Assembly: GCA_037126765.1 (NCBI GenBank) | Contig: JBBCBC010000019.1 | Location: 25,690,222 to 25,754,221 of the forward strand | DNA length: 64,000 nt | Direction of reading: 5' to 3' | DNA from: Stenogyne calaminthoides | Lineage: Eukaryota > Streptophyta > Magnoliopsida > Lamiales > Lamiaceae | Shown here: positions 54,791 to 64,000 of the stretch, piece by piece | Numbering within the stretch: the first letter of the stretch is position 1 | Layout: the number at the start of each line of letters is the position of its first letter | Notes under the pieces: model-generated | Told to the model about the DNA's origin: nothing | The model's database searches: none | Seen by the model: the letters and a program-made list of their open reading frames with translations, nothing else | Position numbers and translations under genes: made by a program

Positions 54791-54954
54791 GGAGCTCCAT
54801 AAAAGGATGTTGTTACCAAGTTTAATGTGAAAACCTGAAGTGCTGCATAATCCACATCAACGTAATCATGCAACCTGAAATCAAGAACTGGTGAAAAAGA
54901 TAAATCTAAAGAAATAGTGCCATGAATATACATGAGTACCCGTTTGCAAGTCCT

Positions 54955-55874
54955 TCAATGGTTCTGTGTAGGAGCTTGCAAGAATTGAGAAAGTTTGTTG
55001 ACTGAAAATGAGATGTCAGGACGGGTGAGATATTGAAGAGCACCAACTATACTACGATAGAGAGAGGGTTGATAAAAAGATATGTTGTCATTAGATGCGA
55101 GCTTGTCACTTGGACAAAGAGGAGTGGAGCAGGGTTTGCATGAGGCAAGATTTGCTTTGATCAGAATTTCTCGAGCATATTTGGACTCAGTGAGAGTGAC
55201 AGAATGTGGAGCAAGTTTGGCCTCAATGCCAAGGAAATAGTTCACATTACCAAGATGCTTGAGAGAGAACTTGTTATGAAGAGTGGTGATAAGGTCTGAG
55301 ATGAGAAAATGATCATCACCATAATCAGTATGTCATCCACAAATACTATTAACAACAATAGCTTGTCGTTAGTCCTCTTATGGAAGAGACAATGATCAGA
55401 TTGAGAGTTTAAGAATCCAGTTGACAAAAGAAATCCCTTGAAGGTGTCATACCAAGCCTTAGGGGTCTGCTTTAATCCATAAAAATCTTTATAAAGCTTA
55501 CAAACATGTTGGGGTTTGGCCTGATCTTCAAAGCCTTCAGGTTGAGAAATGAACACAGTTTCCCTGAGTTGACCATTGAGAAATGCATTGTTGATGTCAA
55601 CTTGCTGAACACCCCAACCATAAGTGATTGTTAAGCTAAAAATCAATCTCAGTGTTACTAGCTTGACAACTGGACTGTAAGTGTGAAAGAAGTCAATGCA
55701 TGCATTCTGCTGAAACCCCCTGGCCACCAGCCTGGCCTTATATCTCTCAACACTACCTTCCATAGTATATTTAACGTCAAAGATCCATTTTGTGGAGATG
55801 AGATTCATATAAGAAGAATAGGGAACCAGAGACCAAGTCTGATTGTGCATTAAAGCATTGTACTCAGCAGTCAA
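54955..55874 (-). pseudogene. Copia relic reverse transcriptase
   Basis: The frame from 55874 reads WIFDVKYTMEGSVERYKARL, VQQVDINNAFLNGQLRE, YGLKQTPKAWYD and FVDDILIM, then loses frame. The following frame resumes MNYFLGIEAKLAPHSVTLTE and CSTPLCPSDKLASN. One frameshift lies just after the catalytic FVDD and a stop ends the second piece. It belongs with RNase H (54401) and integrase (56285 and 62498). Confidence 0.82.
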
Positions 55875-55904
55875 AACATCTTTCCACTCGGGGATCTGTA
55901 ATGC

Positions 55905-56280
55905 CTCGTAAATAAATAGTATCGTGCCCGATTATCGACAAATTACGAAAGCGTAAACTATTGACAAATTCTTCTAGTGACCATATGATGAGCATTCATA
56001 GAAAAATGTCGAGCCTTCGACAAATTACAGTTGGCTCTAAGTGACCATACCAGATGAGCATTCACCATATGATGAGCATTCATAGGAACTGAAGAAGCTA
56101 AATGAAGGGTATGGGAAGGTGTAGATGAGTGAGAAGTAGAGCCAGAAGTAGTGTCAGATAGATGTAGAGGAGAGAGGTGTCAGGAAAGACAATGGGAGGT
56201 GAATTTGTAGTGTTAGAAGAATGTAATGGTGAGTAAGTAGAAGGAAACACTGGAGATGATGGAGGATGAGAGTTGGAAGA
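55905..56280. other. Non-coding break between integrase and RT of copia relic
   Basis: Contains imperfect direct repeats of GACCATATGATGAGCATTCA (about 55980, 56042, 56065) and CGACAAATTAC. It looks like a small insertion with local duplications; family not recognised. Confidence 0.35.
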
Positions 56281-56284
56281 ACAA

Positions 56285-56702
56285 TTAATGGGAAGGGGAT
56301 GGGGACTGAGATGAGATTATATCAAAAGGAATAGGGATAGATTGTTTATAAGCAGGAGGAGAAAGAGGTGATAAGTTGTGAGTTATAAAAGAAGGTTCAT
56401 ATTCATTGAAATCCACTGATTTGGAAATGTAAATTCTCCCAGAAGTAGGATGCAAACACTTATACCCCTTATGTGTGTCATTATACCCCACAAAGATACA
56501 TTTATCAAATCTGAACTGCAGTTTAGAATGGTGTATGGTCTGAGAAATGGGAAGCAAGAACACCCAAAGACCCTAGGAAAAGAGTAATCGGGAGATTTGT
56601 TATATAGCAACTGATAAGGAGAAGTATGAGCAAGAACGGAAGATGGAAGGAGATTAATGAGGAAAAGAGCAGTGTGAAAAGAGCACCAGCAGAAATGCAT
56701 AG
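56285..56702 (-). pseudogene. Copia relic integrase, C-terminal part
   Basis: Two frames: LLPSSVLAHTSPYQLLYNKSPDYSFPRVFGCSCFP and then FDKCIFVGYNDTHKGYKCLHPTSGRIYIS, the conserved region after the copia integrase core. The gene is cut at 56702 by the solo LTR and resumes at 62498. Confidence 0.82.
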
Positions 56703-57783
56703 CGTTGGTCCCGGGGTAAACGAGTCTCACACGTGTATGGGGGGGAATACATGTGTTCAGTGATTTTTAAAACTTTTTACCAAACTGAGATCAGTGAGTT
56801 AGGTTGTCCTGAGAAATAACACTGAGAAACACAAGTTGCTCTGAGCCAAAGTCTACAGAGATAATAACACTGAGCGGCTTTCAGTAGCTTCAGATTAGCC
56901 CAACTGATCAGAGATTTTAAAACAGAGTCCAAATAAGCTTGGAGTAGATAACTATCTTACTGACTACTAAAAAACGATCAGTTTGACAACTATCTATACT
57001 AGCTTATCTAGAGTGCGGAATGTGTAGGCCCTAAGTTTATATTAGTTTTTATCTTGCTGGAAATCTTTATCACTTAGTAAATCGAATGGTTAAGGTCAGA
57101 TCGCCTCAATGCAAACTCAAATGATTGATTCCAACCAATATCGAAAAATTCAAGATATGCTTTCAAAGGAAAATATGCAACACAGACATATGCAAAGCAG
57201 AAAGCAAAATAACACAGTAAATTATAGTGGTTCAGAGACTCAAGCTCCTACGTCCACTCTCTCTGATCCTCAAAGAAATTCCTTAACTCACTACTACTAC
57301 TACTACCACAAGCTTTCAGACTGAACTCAGCAGCTTACTAACTTCCTCTATGAGTTTTCAGGCTGAACTACACTGCAGCTTACTAACTCAAACTCACACA
57401 AGCTTTCAAACTGACATAAGCAGCTTACTAACTCTTCTCTAGAGTTTTCAGGCTGAACTCAACTGCAGCTTACTAACTCTTTACAACTCTCACTTTCGAA
57501 CAATCACACACTCAAACTACCTAAACAATAGGGTTTGGGTTTGGTTGGTTTCCAACTAAGGTGAGATATCCTTTTACAATTTAGAACACAAGGTAAAAGA
57601 CTAGGATATTTCTAACTAAGCTTTGAATATATGCTTGAATCTAGGCTTAGTAAATGAGCTCTCTTCAAAGATGAAACACTTGGGAAATTCTAAGGGTTTC
57701 GAGTGTTTCATAGTATAAACTTGAATATGAATGAGCTCTTGAGCTGCTTGATTCTGGAACCTTGCAATGGTGAAGATCACTGG

Positions 57784-57832
57784 TATTTATAGGCAACTCA
57801 CCAAGGTCACTCTTGAAAAACTATCCGTTGGA
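57784..57832 (-). promoter_or_regulatory. LTR promoter: TATA box with MSA-like element
   Basis: TCCAACGGATA (57832-57822) within a CTATC/GATAG dyad and TATAAATA (57791-57784) on the minus strand. Confidence 0.55.
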
Positions 57833-58676
57833 GGAGATAGCATCAAGGATTTCCTTATTTGGTTAGTGATAAACGGCTTATTTTAGGGTTTGAATACACC
57901 TTTGCATGGTTTGGGTACACTACAAGAAAACAGTGAAATTCCAACAGTAAAATTCAAGAAAACAGTGAAATTCCAACAGTAAAATTCCAATAGTAAAATT
58001 CCAACGGAATTTAAGGGTTTTCCCGTTGGAATCATTGGTTCCAACAGTAATTCCAATGAAAATTCGGCCGTTGGAAAAGTGCCTGTTGGAATTACAAAAT
58101 TCCAACAAAATTAGCGGAAATTCAAACGGGAAAATATTCCAATGGTGCATTCCAATGGATTGTCACCGTTTAAGTTTTCCAACAGTATTTATCCGATGGA
58201 ATTTTTTCCAACGGATATATACCTTTGGAATTTCAGTTGGAACTTTTATTCCAACAGATTTATGTAGTTGGAATATTTAGCTGTGAAAATTTATCATATG
58301 CGAGTTCCGACGCAAATCCAACAACATTATTTCGTTGGAATTTTATTTCCAATGGACATGCACTATTAGAATTATTAGCAGTGGAAAATTTTCCGACATA
58401 AATTCCAACAAAATCTTCTTTCATTATTTTTTTATGTGAATTTTTTTAAATTTTTATATAGCTATATCATAATAATCAAAATAACAAAACATACTGCAAA
58501 CAGGAAAGAGTACTAGAACAAGGAATCTAATTGATATGAACACGTGCATAATTCCACAAGGTAATCTCTATTGTCACGATTCAACTAAAGAAGACTTACA
58601 ATGGTAAGCTACAAAATTCAGGGATATATTTACATTTAAAATTCTATATAAAAAAAAAAAAAAACCAAGCTAAATA

Positions 58677-58950
58677 TCACTGCCTCCAAACTGTCGGTCT
58701 GTCACCAGTATAAGTCATGTAGAGAAACTCATCTTCATCCTTGTGCTCTTCGTAGATAGTAGTCCAGAATGTAGCTGTAGCAACAAAACCAAGCATATTG
58801 TAAGAGAATTTAATGTATAAGTGAAACTATCCAACTTCGTAGGGATCCAATCCAATCCCACTAACTAGTTGGAAGCAACATGTTCTAGACAAAGATGAAG
58901 ATAGATTTCCCAGCACTCACCTTGAGCTTGTTCCGAATTAGATAAACAAA
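58677..58950 (-). pseudogene. Captured ATG8-like gene fragment (C-terminal two exons)
   Basis: Exon about 58866-58950 encodes FVYLIRNKLKVSAGKSIFIF, then V, a TAG (58885-58887) and NMLLPTS. Exon 58677-58774, after the acceptor TTGCTACAG, encodes TFWTTIYEEHKDEDEFLYMT and ends TGDRPTVWRQ. These align along their whole length with the C-terminal half of plant ATG8, the ubiquitin-like autophagy protein (family pattern FVYVVRKRIKL, AIFIFV, LPPT, IYEEHKDEDGFLYMTYSG). The terminal Phe-Gly needed for ATG4 cleavage and lipid attachment is absent. N-terminal exons were not found. With the internal stop this cannot encode a working ATG8. Confidence 0.75.
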
Positions 58951-60239
58951 CTACCCCACAATCCAAATAAAAGGAATAAGGTATTTGTAAATAAATAAAA
59001 GAAAGAGAAGTGATCAATCTTTCATACTTATCCACCTACAAAAGCTAGCCAATTATTTAACAATTAACACTAGTTTGTCAAATTTGTATTTAAAACATTT
59101 ATTATACGGTTCTTTTGTGTACATTAACTACATTCAATCACGATTCTTGCCCAAATGAATTATTGATGTAAGCAACGAAAAATTATACATGGAAATCCTC
59201 CAACATTAGTGAATATGAGATTAATGCTGACGAATTGAAGAAGAATGCACGAAATAAAATGTAAACAAGCAAAGATGGCAACTCTAGCAATAAAATTCTC
59301 AAATAACTTCTAATTATCTCTTGTCAGAATAAAAGTTGAATTTAAGTGTGTTGGTCAGCTTAAAAACCCAACATGATATATGCATTAGTTTTAACAATAT
59401 GAAAAGGCATGATTGCAAGCAGTTTGGTTTAACCATGTATTATAAAATGGAAATGCAACATAATGACAACAAAAGAGAGGGGTATCAATTGCAAACGATA
59501 ATACCAACAACTTTATTACAGAAAATATTCATGATTAGTTCTCTATCAATAATTTCAAGAAAAATAATTGCATTTGATGGCATTCCAGTTCAAAAGAAAA
59601 CTAAACTAGCTTAACTAGTGATCAAATGCCACAAAAGACAACAATAAAGTGTAAACTACAAAGATCATCCTCAATTAAATAGATTAAGCGCCCAAACAAT
59701 CAAGTTAAAGAAACCAACACCCTATTTGAGGCTATAGAATGATAACATGAACCTCTATGTGTAGTCAAAGTACAGTATGTACACTACCATTAGATTGACT
59801 TGAATTATGAGATGATAATTGGTTGGAACTTGTAAATCCCCAACTTATAATTTTAAATTAAAAGCTTAAAACTGAACATAATTGCACACTCACTATTCTA
59901 GAAGCTAGTTTATGCAATTAAGCAACAATGTCTAGTTACTAACTTGGATGAAGCAAGATAATCAGAAATTTCAGCAAGCCTCAAAATGAAATAAAAAGTG
60001 TTTGTGCTCTGTTAAATTTACACAAACTACTCTACAGAGAGAAGAGGAAAACTTAAAAACATTGTCTAAAAGCATCTTTCTCTAATTCACAGCAACCATA
60101 AATTGTGTTCAGTCAATACCCTTCACATCTAAGAATACAAAAACTTATATTGGGACAGAACTTTAATAGAGTGACATAAACCATAAATAATAGATTCAAT
60201 ACTCTTCAAAATCACTAATTGAATAAAAAAGAATCAATA
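58951..60239. other. Intron-like, non-coding interior of CACTA
   Basis: AT-rich without a supportable frame. If the exon-like segments on either side come from one gene, this would be its introns or deleted remains. Confidence 0.4.
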
Positions 60240-60620
60240 CCTGCGAACGAGCACGATCAACTCAAGTGACTATGGTGCTGAATTTCCTCTCCACAACCAT
60301 CTCAACCGTCTTCAGCCCAGAAAATATATCAGTTGCAGAGCCAGAGGGGCGAATACATCTCCCGCCTTGAAGAGAACAACAGTCGAGTTTTCGATAAACA
60401 ATTTAACAAAATTTAGAGGTAATAGAGTAAATGAACCAATTACATCAATACCTCAAGTAAACCACTTCTGATTTGACAAATCTGAGCTGTCTGTGGCGGC
60501 AGACGATCGAAGGAGCTTCGACTGAACAACTCCGATAGATAGCGGTGACGTGAATCTGGTGAAGGGCGGAGCCATTAGGTCATCTATCTGTTTTTCATAA
60601 ATTAGGCCCGCCAGTATTAA
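60240..60620 (-). other. Exon-like GC-rich segment in the CACTA
   Basis: On the minus strand a frame starting MAPPFTRFTSPLSIG (about 60574) runs 40 codons to a stop. A second stretch ends at a good donor (CGCAG followed by GTATTG, about 60240). Composition is clearly less AT-rich than the surroundings. Possibly the 5' leader and first exon of the gene that supplied the ATG8-like exons, or of a second captured gene. Confidence 0.35.
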
Positions 60621-62497
60621 GGCATGGAAATTGGAAGTAAGGAACCCAAATTTTAATTAAATCTTTTTAAATTATTTATACAATAATATACTACATATTA
60701 TAGTTCAAATTACATTATTTAGATTTTTTCCCTCGATATTGGTAAAGTCCTGTTTGCACCGGATGCACCGCGGAATTTAAGTGTATTTTTTAAATATGCT
60801 ACTTATTTTTCTGACACGTTAAATTTATTTACATTGAAACGTTCAACTTACTTTAAATTGAACAAGTTTAATGTTTCAAAGTAAATAAGTTGAACGTTTC
60901 AAAAAAATAAATTACACATTTTAAAAATATATTTGAGTTACACGGTGCACTTTTGGTGTACAAGTGATCTATTCATCGATTGATTGTCTCTAAATGCTAA
61001 ATGTTATATAAATAATACCCTATTATTCATTATCTTACACGATGAAGCTTATAAAGTTATAAGTTATGATACTATTGTATTTTGCTTTTTATTATAATAT
61101 ATATATATATATTATAATATAATAGTGAGATATATATACACATCTCTACATTTGAGGAGTCATTTCAACGATTCTGTATCATTGGAAATTCATTCGAAAT
61201 TAGATAAACAGAAATTTGGGAACCATTTCAAGGGAGTAGCAATGTTTAGAATTTCCACTATAATAAAAAAAATCAATGATTTTTTCAACAGTTCCTGAAA
61301 GATATTGGAATAGTGAAAATTCCAGTGATCCCGTGTAACTAAATTATGTTGGAGTTAGATTTTAAAATATCATTTAATTAGAAGGAATCGTTCCAATGGT
61401 CCAGCGCAGTTGAAATTTTTGTTGGAATTAAAAATAAAAAGCTTTCTACACGTTTTCCCACTGTAAATTTCAGTAGTGTACATGGAAGTTCCATTGATTT
61501 TTCCAACAGTTTCATATATTATTGGAAACACTGTTGGAATTTTGAAAATTCCAATGACTTATGTCGTTCGAAATATTGTTGGAATTAGATTAAAAATATT
61601 ATTTAATTAAGAGAACTATTCCAACGATACATAGACGTTAGAATTTCCGTTGGATTTAAAAAGTAGACAATTCCAACGAAAAATCCAACGTTAAATTCCA
61701 ACAATTTATGAAAGTTGTTGGAATTTTCGTTGGATTTTTTCAACGGTTGTTTATGTCGTTGGAAAAACTGTTGGATTTTTCCAACGATCACTTGTGTCAT
61801 TGGAAAGACCGTTGGAATTTTCAAAATTCCAACGGTTTATTTTTCTGTTGGAATTTTTCCATTGGAATTAAGTTGTTTTCTTATAGTGGTAATATGTAAC
61901 CAATGCAGCCAATCACTAAGTTTTTTTCAGTCTGGAACTCAGTACATCTGACATCTCAGTGACACGACGCTTTCTGTGTCAGTGAAGTACGGTGTTGTCT
62001 CTCTCTGATTGGTTGTTGACTTCAGTGAATAGAGATAAATAAAACGGCTTTTTTAGGTCAATCTCTCTGAATGAGACAACCTTAAAAGACACTTAGTTAT
62101 AGTTCCTTTTGTCTGCAATCAAATATTTAGACAACATTTATTCCTCATAAATGTGCAAGACTTCCTCAGTGTGTTTGTCCTCAGGTAGATAATCTTCAGG
62201 TCTTCAGGTTGATCTAAGTTTTCAGGACGATCTGGATATCAGGTTCTTCTGAGTCGTCCAAAGTCTTCTGAGTCATAAGATGCTTTAGTTATCTCACTGA
62301 GTTCCCCCTCAGTGTGTGTCTTACCTATCAACCTCAAAGATATCTGCTGACTATACGTTTTGCAGATATTTTCTGAACTATCTATATTGAAACCTGTATT
62401 CTAATCTACCTTAGATCATTCTGAACATGTCATACTCAGGGGTTTTGAGATCTAATTAAAATATTATCATTTATTAAATTTATCTCCCAACACATAG

Positions 62498-62689
62498 GCA
62501 AATGACTTAAGGCCAACATAGAAAGGCCCAACTCAACCGCATGCTGGTGTTTCCTCTCCACTAAACCATTCTGCTGATGAGTATGAGCGCAAGAGAGCGT
62601 CATTTTGATACCCAAATCAGTAAACAAGCTTTTCAAAGCCATAAATTCCCCACCAAATCAGGAAGGCTTCATTGTTGCCAGGACTGCTT
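62498..62689 (-). pseudogene. Copia relic integrase, core part
   Basis: Encodes LKSLFTDLGIKMTLSCAHTH and QQNGLVERKHQHAVELGLSM, the end of the integrase catalytic core including the Glu of VERKH. It joins in sense to 56702 across the solo LTR. Upstream coding (GGEF motif with one stop before it) is cut at 62690 by another LTR. Confidence 0.82.
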
Positions 62690-63408
62690 TGTTGGAATAT
62701 AGAGACAAGTAAACATGTAATACATGCGCAGCGGAAAATTATGTTCACCAACAACGAACAGTTAGTTGCATAATTAAATACGAGTAAACGTAAACAGAAT
62801 TCTTACAGCAATTCGTACACGGATTCCTCAACTATGGTATCCACGTAACAATCGTTTATTAACTCGCACAGATCTGCCAGCGTTGAATCCCCGAGATGAA
62901 TTTGCCAGGAAAATTCTAACTTAGAGATTTTATGGAGAAATATGAATTCACGTATTATGAATTTCCCAAGAGCTCATATATATAGGAGAGGATTACCTTA
63001 AATCTCAAGCTAACTTAATTAGGAAATAAAATTCCTAATATTTATTTAAATAAATCTCTTAGATTTATTTCTCACATATAAATCTCTACGCATTTAAATT
63101 TCATATATGAACAATCTCTACGATTTGTTTCCATATATATTAAATCCTACAATAATATTCTAAATATTATTATTGGGAATTCTTATTTAATTAAACTCAA
63201 TTTAATTAAATATTAATAATAATTAGTTCCAAATTAATCTATTATTAATTACTTCTCCATAAATTAAATATTAAATCTAATTTAATATTTAATCAACCAA
63301 CTATAATTAGTAAACAACCATTACTTGTTGTGTGACCCATAAGCCCTCATATATCGAGCGATTAGTCAAACTAACGATCTTAATTGAACCCTAAACAATA
63401 AATTAAGC
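62690..63408 (-). mobile_element. Copia-type LTR (family C), truncated by next LTR
   Basis: Starts TGTTGGAATATAGAGACAAG and follows the LTR at 29001 closely over several hundred bases (shared TTCACCA.CAACGAAC, GTATCCACGTAACAATCG). Inserted in copia integrase. No PBS on its left, so it is a 3' or solo LTR. Cut at 63408. Confidence 0.65.
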
Positions 63409-64000
63409 TGTTGGGAGATGAATTTAATAAAGATATATGATTTTGATTAGATCCCAAAACCCTGAGTATGACATGTTCAGGATAATCTTGATAGTTGAGT
63501 TAGGATTCAGTTTTAGAGTATTCAGGATGATATCTGCAAAATGTATAGTCAGCAAATATAGATCAGGTTAGGATCTGAAGGTTCTGAAGAAATCAGTATG
63601 TTTCTGAAGAAACTGAAGTTTCAGTATGAAACTAAAGTTTCTGAAGGCTCAGTAAGAAACTGAGAATCTGAAGACTCAGTATGAAACTGAGAATCTGAAG
63701 ACTCAGTGTGAAACTGAGATACTGAAGACTCAGTGTGAAACTGAGATACTGAAGACTCAGTATGAAACTGAGGAACTGAAGACTCAGCATGAAGATTCAG
63801 TATATCAGTCAGTATATCTGTGAAGACTCTGAAGACTCTGAAGACTCAGAAGACACTGAAGACTCAGAAGACACTGAAGACTCAGAAGACTCTGAAGACA
63901 CAGAAGACAGAAGACTGAAGAACTGAAGATCAAGAATACTGAAGGCACAGTAATTACTGAAGACTCAGTAATGTACTGAATGCTCAGTATAAACCTGAAT
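63409..64000 (+). mobile_element. Family A LTR, start only (runs off window)
   Basis: Starts TGTTGGGAGATGAATTT and follows the family A LTR. The last 430 bp are dominated by CTGAAGACTCAG-type repeats with CTG and CAG intact. The promoter part lies beyond the window. Confidence 0.78.

Larger units (their letters stand above)
57918..61888. mobile_element. Non-autonomous CACTA element carrying ATG8-like exons
   Basis: Ends CACTACAAGAAAAC and GTTTTCTTATAGTG, flanked by the 3-bp duplication GTA (57915-57917 and 61889-61891). Both subterminal zones (57940-58400 and 61140-61870) are filled with TTCCAACGG / CCGTTGGAA words in both orientations. No transposase. The middle (58677-60620) is gene-like on the minus strand. 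Confidence 0.9.
56703..62492 (-). mobile_element. Solo family A LTR inserted in copia integrase, itself split by a CACTA
   Basis: Left end CGTTGGTCCCGG (TG changed to CG), right end TCTCCCAACA. A perfect duplication CATAG occurs at 56698-56702 and 62493-62497. Coding sequence of the same integrase continues on both sides, proving the insertion. No PBS or PPT, so a solo LTR. Removing the nested CACTA leaves about 1.8 kb. Promoter at 57784-57832. Confidence 0.9.

Overview
This window is plant nuclear DNA, almost certainly from an angiosperm and probably a eudicot. It is AT-rich, has short GT-AG introns, and is built almost entirely of transposable elements nested inside each other: Ty1/copia SIRE-like, Ty3/gypsy Tat/Retand-like, pogo/Emigrant-like, CACTA and Helitron elements. 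I found no intact single-copy host gene, rRNA, tRNA or CRISPR array. The species cannot be fixed from the sequence. All structural calls (LTR ends, target-site duplications or TSDs, PBS, PPT, TIRs, splice sites) were read by eye. Identities are visual estimates.

Layout. 1-1400: 5' LTR and leader of a copia-type element running left out of the window. 1409-4414: CACTA element on the minus strand with a five-exon En/Spm-type gene carrying one premature stop, ending next to a Stowaway-like TIR. 4511-4992: foldback MITE. 5406-9230: complete LTR element without coding capacity (called family A here). 9231-11110: old LTR-like and low-information DNA. 11111-32624: a pogo/Emigrant-like DNA transposon that still has both TIRs and the TA duplication. 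It is swollen to 21.5 kb by a solo family-A LTR (11291-13440), a complete Tat/Retand gypsy element (13456-27330) with an antisense intron-containing gene, and another LTR (29001-30122).

33163-35942: Helitron 3' end, helicase remnant, and a ~1.8 kb inverted duplication of an RPA-like gene fragment with a MITE at its apex. The RPA-like pseudogene continues rightward but is split by a 16.5-kb SIRE-like copia element (36155-52710, TSD CTTTA). That element carries gag, pol and two extra ORFs, and contains a family-A variant (41116-44608) with a fourfold primer-binding-site array and a captured coding fragment inside its 3' LTR. RPA exons resume at 52799-53320. 53940-62689: a second copia relic whose integrase gene is split by a solo family-A LTR (56703-62492, TSD CATAG), itself split by a CACTA element (57918-61888, TSD GTA) carrying ATG8-like exons. 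62690-64000: two more LTRs.

The most unusual signals are: (1) paired LTR copies that differ almost only at CTG/CAG trinucleotides, in sharply bounded patches; (2) an MSA-like motif (MYB3R site) just upstream of the TATA box in all the related LTRs; (3) the 70-bp x4 primer-binding-site array; (4) the ATG8-carrying CACTA; (5) the RPA inverted duplication.
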